DNA from: Fimbriimonadaceae bacterium
GTDB taxonomy: Bacteria > Armatimonadota > Fimbriimonadia > Fimbriimonadales > Fimbriimonadaceae
Length of the DNA: 64,000 bases
Direction of reading: 5' to 3'
Assembly: GCA_020847855.1 (NCBI GenBank)
Contig: JADLBH010000037.1
Coordinates: 186,001-250,000, forward strand
The stretch's first letter is position 1; each line of letters opens with the position of its first letter. The notes under the pieces were generated by a model. It worked only from the letters and a program-made list of their open reading frames with translations. It did no database searches and had not been told where the DNA came from. Positions 61,326-64,000 of the stretch are shown here, in pieces. Position numbers and translations under genes: made by a program.

Positions 61326-64000
61326 ATGCCTCAGTCCCGCTTGGGCGTGCTCGTCGCCCCTCCGGGCGGACACGGGCTCGCAGAGGCCTTGCGGACGCTC
61401 GTCGCACGCGGGGCGGTGGTCACATCGTGGAGCGACCCCTTGCTCGTCGCCGCGCGGGCCGCTTGGACGGAAGGCTTGGACGGCTCGATCTTCACTTGGG
61501 GCGACTGGGTGCGCCGCTTGGCCCAGCACTGCGGCCTTCCCGCCCCACGGATCCCGACCCGAGGGCACCAACGAGCCCTCGTATCCCTTGCATCGAGGCA
61601 CCTTGGCGAGGAAACGCCGTTCCAACGAACGTGTCGAATGTCAGGCGCGCACTTCGGCCTGGTCTCGGTGCTTTCGGAGTTGCGGTCCTGGTCTCTGGAC
61701 GCTCCCAGACTGAGGAACGCTGCAGAGGGCGCATCGGAGGAGCTAGCCGACCGGCTCCGGGTCCTCGCGACCCTCGACGAGCTCGTCCGTGACTCGCTCG
61801 ATGCTGCCGGGCTCGGCTTCGCGGCCGAAATCGTGAAGGCGATCATGGCGGAGGGCGCGCCCAAGGCTTGGCCCTGCGAAGACCTCATCGTTCTCGCGGG
61901 GCTCGACCCGCACCCGGTCTACGAGGCGTTCCTGACGTGGATGGCCTCGGAAGGGTTGCACGTCACCGTGGTCGTCGAGGCGATCCCCGGCAGTGACCGG
62001 CTCTTCGCCTCGGGGCGAGCTTTGATCGAGCGGCTCCGAGTCAAGCCCAAACCGGGCCTCGGGCCTTCCTGGCACGAGGCGCTCTTTCGCGGCGTGACCG
62101 TGTCCGGCGGACCTAATTTGACCTCGATCGCGGCCCCCGACCGGCTTGCCGAAGCGGAGTGGGCACTGCGCCTGTCGCTGGAGCGCGAGTTTGCCAGTCC
62201 GGAGGAAACAACCCTTGTTGCGAGCGAGATCGGCACGTACGGGCCCTTGATCCAATCGGCTTCCAAGCGGTTGGCGGTTCCCGTCTCGGCCAGCCTGCCC
62301 GCCCCACTCGCCTCTTCGGGCCTCGTCAAGTTCCTCACCGGGCTCCTCCAAGCCCTGGCAACCCGATCACCCTCCTTCCTCGGAAGGGTCGTTCTCGAGG
62401 ACTACCTCGGGGGCGCGGCCAGCAACCCGCAGGACGATTCGCTCCCGTCCAAGTGGGAGGACGCGGTCGAGTGGTCGCTCCAGGGCAACGGCTCCGACTG
62501 GCTCAGAGTCGCCTTCGGCTGGCTCGAAGCTGCACCCGCCCTCGCGACGCTCCGGGAATGGCACTCGCAGTTCCACCTTTTGGTGGGTGAACTGCTCTCG
62601 TCCGCTGGCTCTGCCGATCCCGGCGTGGAGGGCGGCCGAGACCTTCGCTCGATGACCCTCGTCCAGCGCTCCATCGCCGAGTACGCCTTCGCCTATGACA
62701 TCGCGGGCGAGGCGAACCTAGACCTCGTCGGGTTCTTGCGGCTCGCAGAAGACCTTTGGGCGGCCGAGACGGTCATGCTCCCCTCGCCACCGGGAGGGGT
62801 GCCCGTCGTCTCCACGCCGTGGGCCGTGGGCGCAGTCGAGACCGTGGTCGCTCTCGGCTGTGTGGAAGGCTCCTTCCCCAAGGGCGCGAAACAAGACCCC
62901 GTGCTTCTCGACCCCCACCGTGAGGAGCTGGCCAGGCTCGAAGGATGCTATCTGCTCACGAGCCAAGACGCTGCCCGCGCAGAGCGCGATGCCTTCGTCC
63001 GCCTCTGTGGGTCGGCAAGGTCAAAGCTCGTGCTCTCGCGCCCCAAGCGGGACGGCGAGCGAAACTTCGTGCCGTCGGTCTACGTGGTCGAAGCCATGAG
63101 GACCCTGAGCGGAACCGAGTGGGAGCCACCGGGCCTCGCAATCCCGGAAGAATCCGCCGTCCTCCAAGCCGACCTCAAGCTAGGAGAAGCCCTCGCAGGC
63201 CCAAGGACGGGCCCGGTCGAACCCAGACTCATGACCGACCAGGCGCACCAAGCCGTCGCGGTCGGCGAGAGCTCCGCGCTCGATGTTGACCAGATCGGCG
63301 ACTATGTCCGCTGCCCGCTCCGCGCCGCCTTCAGGCACCGACTCTCCGTCCGGCAGCGGGGCCGGCTAGGCTCTCACGTCCTGCTGGACATCCCGGTTCG
63401 AGCGGGGCTCGTCGCGATCCAGGACATGGAGGAGGCGCGAGAACGGCTCAAGGAGGCACTGGAGGCGCGAATCGGCGAGCTTGCGACTCGCGCCATGCCG
63501 CACGAGTCCGCCCTCTTGCGCGCGGTCGGCAGACGGTGGATCGAATCCTGGCTCGGGAACGAGGGCCGTACGCGCGGCGCATGGCCCAGAACGGGCGTCG
63601 AGGGGCGCGCGGAGTTCGGGACAGGGCGACTCAAAGGGACGATCCGCATCGCAGAGGACGTGTCCGTTCGGCTCCAAGGTGCGGTAGGCAGCATCGTGGA
63701 GGCGGACGGCACCATCCGTGTGGTCCTTTTCAAGTCGCGCGAGCTCGACACCCGTTCGAGCGACGCGGACAAGGATGCGGACGCCGCCCGACGGGCCGTG
63801 ATCGCCTTGGCTGCGTTCCGAAAGGGTGATGCGGCCGTTTTCGAGATGGACTATCTAGACAAGGGGCGGGTGATCGAGCCCTACGCCAAAGTGTCCTTGA
63901 CCTATCGAGGCGGCCCAGGCCAACGCGTACAAGGCGGGCCCGACCACGATCTGTATCGGTCGTTGCAGGCAGCCGCGGCCAACCTCCGAGGCGTGGTCGG
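61326..64000 (+). CDS. PD-(D/E)XK nuclease superfamily, AddB-like (3' partial at window end)
   Basis: Open frame from ATG 61326 to window end; ALGCVEGSFPKGAKQDPVLLD; IGDYVRCPLRAAFRHRL; absent from ORF track because no stop is present. Confidence 0.75.
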   Translation, partial: MPQSRLGVLVAPPGGHGLAEALRTLVARGAVVTSWSDPLLVAARAAWTEGLDGSIFTWGDWVRRLAQHCGLPAPRIPTRGHQRALVSLASRHLGEETPFQRTCRMSGAHFGLVSVLSELRSWSLDAPRLRNAAEGASEELADRLRVLATLDELVRDSLDAAGLGFAAEIVKAIMAEGAPKAWPCEDLIVLAGLDPHPVYEAFLTWMASEGLHVTVVVEAIPGSDRLFASGRALIERLRVKPKPGLGPSWHEALFRGVTVSGGPNLTSIAAPDRLAEAEWALRLSLEREFASPEETTLVASEIGTYGPLIQSASKRLAVPVSASLPAPLASSGLVKFLTGLLQALATRSPSFLGRVVLEDYLGGAASNPQDDSLPSKWEDAVEWSLQGNGSDWLRVAFGWLEAAPALATLREWHSQFHLLVGELLSSAGSADPGVEGGRDLRSMTLVQRSIAEYAFAYDIAGEANLDLVGFLRLAEDLWAAETVMLPSPPGGVPVVSTPWAVGAVETVVALGCVEGSFPKGAKQDPVLLDPHREELARLEGCYLLTSQDAARAERDAFVRLCGSARSKLVLSRPKRDGERNFVPSVYVVEAMRTLSGTEWEPPGLAIPEESAVLQADLKLGEALAGPRTGPVEPRLMTDQAHQAVAVGESSALDVDQIGDYVRCPLRAAFRHRLSVRQRGRLGSHVLLDIPVRAGLVAIQDMEEARERLKEALEARIGELATRAMPHESALLRAVGRRWIESWLGNEGRTRGAWPRTGVEGRAEFGTGRLKGTIRIAEDVSVRLQGAVGSIVEADGTIRVVLFKSRELDTRSSDADKDADAARRAVIALAAFRKGDAAVFEMDYLDKGRVIEPYAKVSLTYRGGPGQRVQGGPDHDLYRSLQAAAANLRGVV

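Overview
A compact, GC-rich, mostly housekeeping chromosomal segment. Gene order and leaderless-type promoters suggest an Armatimonadota/Fimbriimonadia-like bacterium, but this taxonomic guess is inference only. Recognisable content: tmRNA, tRNA-Leu(CAA), polA, pfkA plus a pfkB-family kinase, cinA, lgt, a pyrR-pyrB-pyrC run, rnhC, speE, gyrB/parE, rpsU, ybeY, a DgkA-PAP2 fusion, a rhomboid, yebC, rarA, nusB, accC plus a degenerate BCCP-like protein, HDOD and M48 genes, asnS, ABC transporters, aroQ, pepP-like, selB, and a partial AddB-like nuclease. The most unusual region is about 38.9-48.5 kb, directly downstream of asnS. It holds four tandem, divergent two-gene cassettes, each a secreted clan-CD (caspase/CHAT-like) cysteine-peptidase-like protein followed by a secreted PepSY-like protein. 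Each cassette has the same promoter architecture (TTGACR-N18-TANNNN, with ATG 6-9 nt downstream, so probably leaderless). Three of the four carry an 8-bp tandem repeat (CGGCGCAT or CGGCGCTT) directly after the ATG. In all three the ATG is out of frame with the downstream signal peptide, and gain or loss of one repeat unit restores the frame. This has the appearance of phase-variable (ON/OFF) secreted peptidase loci. Partial copies of the asnS 3' end, of 285 bp and about 39 bp, sit between cassettes. A parallel pattern of gap (GAPDH) 3'-end fragments flanks accessory genes at 1.3-4.1 kb. No database search was run; family names rest on motif recognition.
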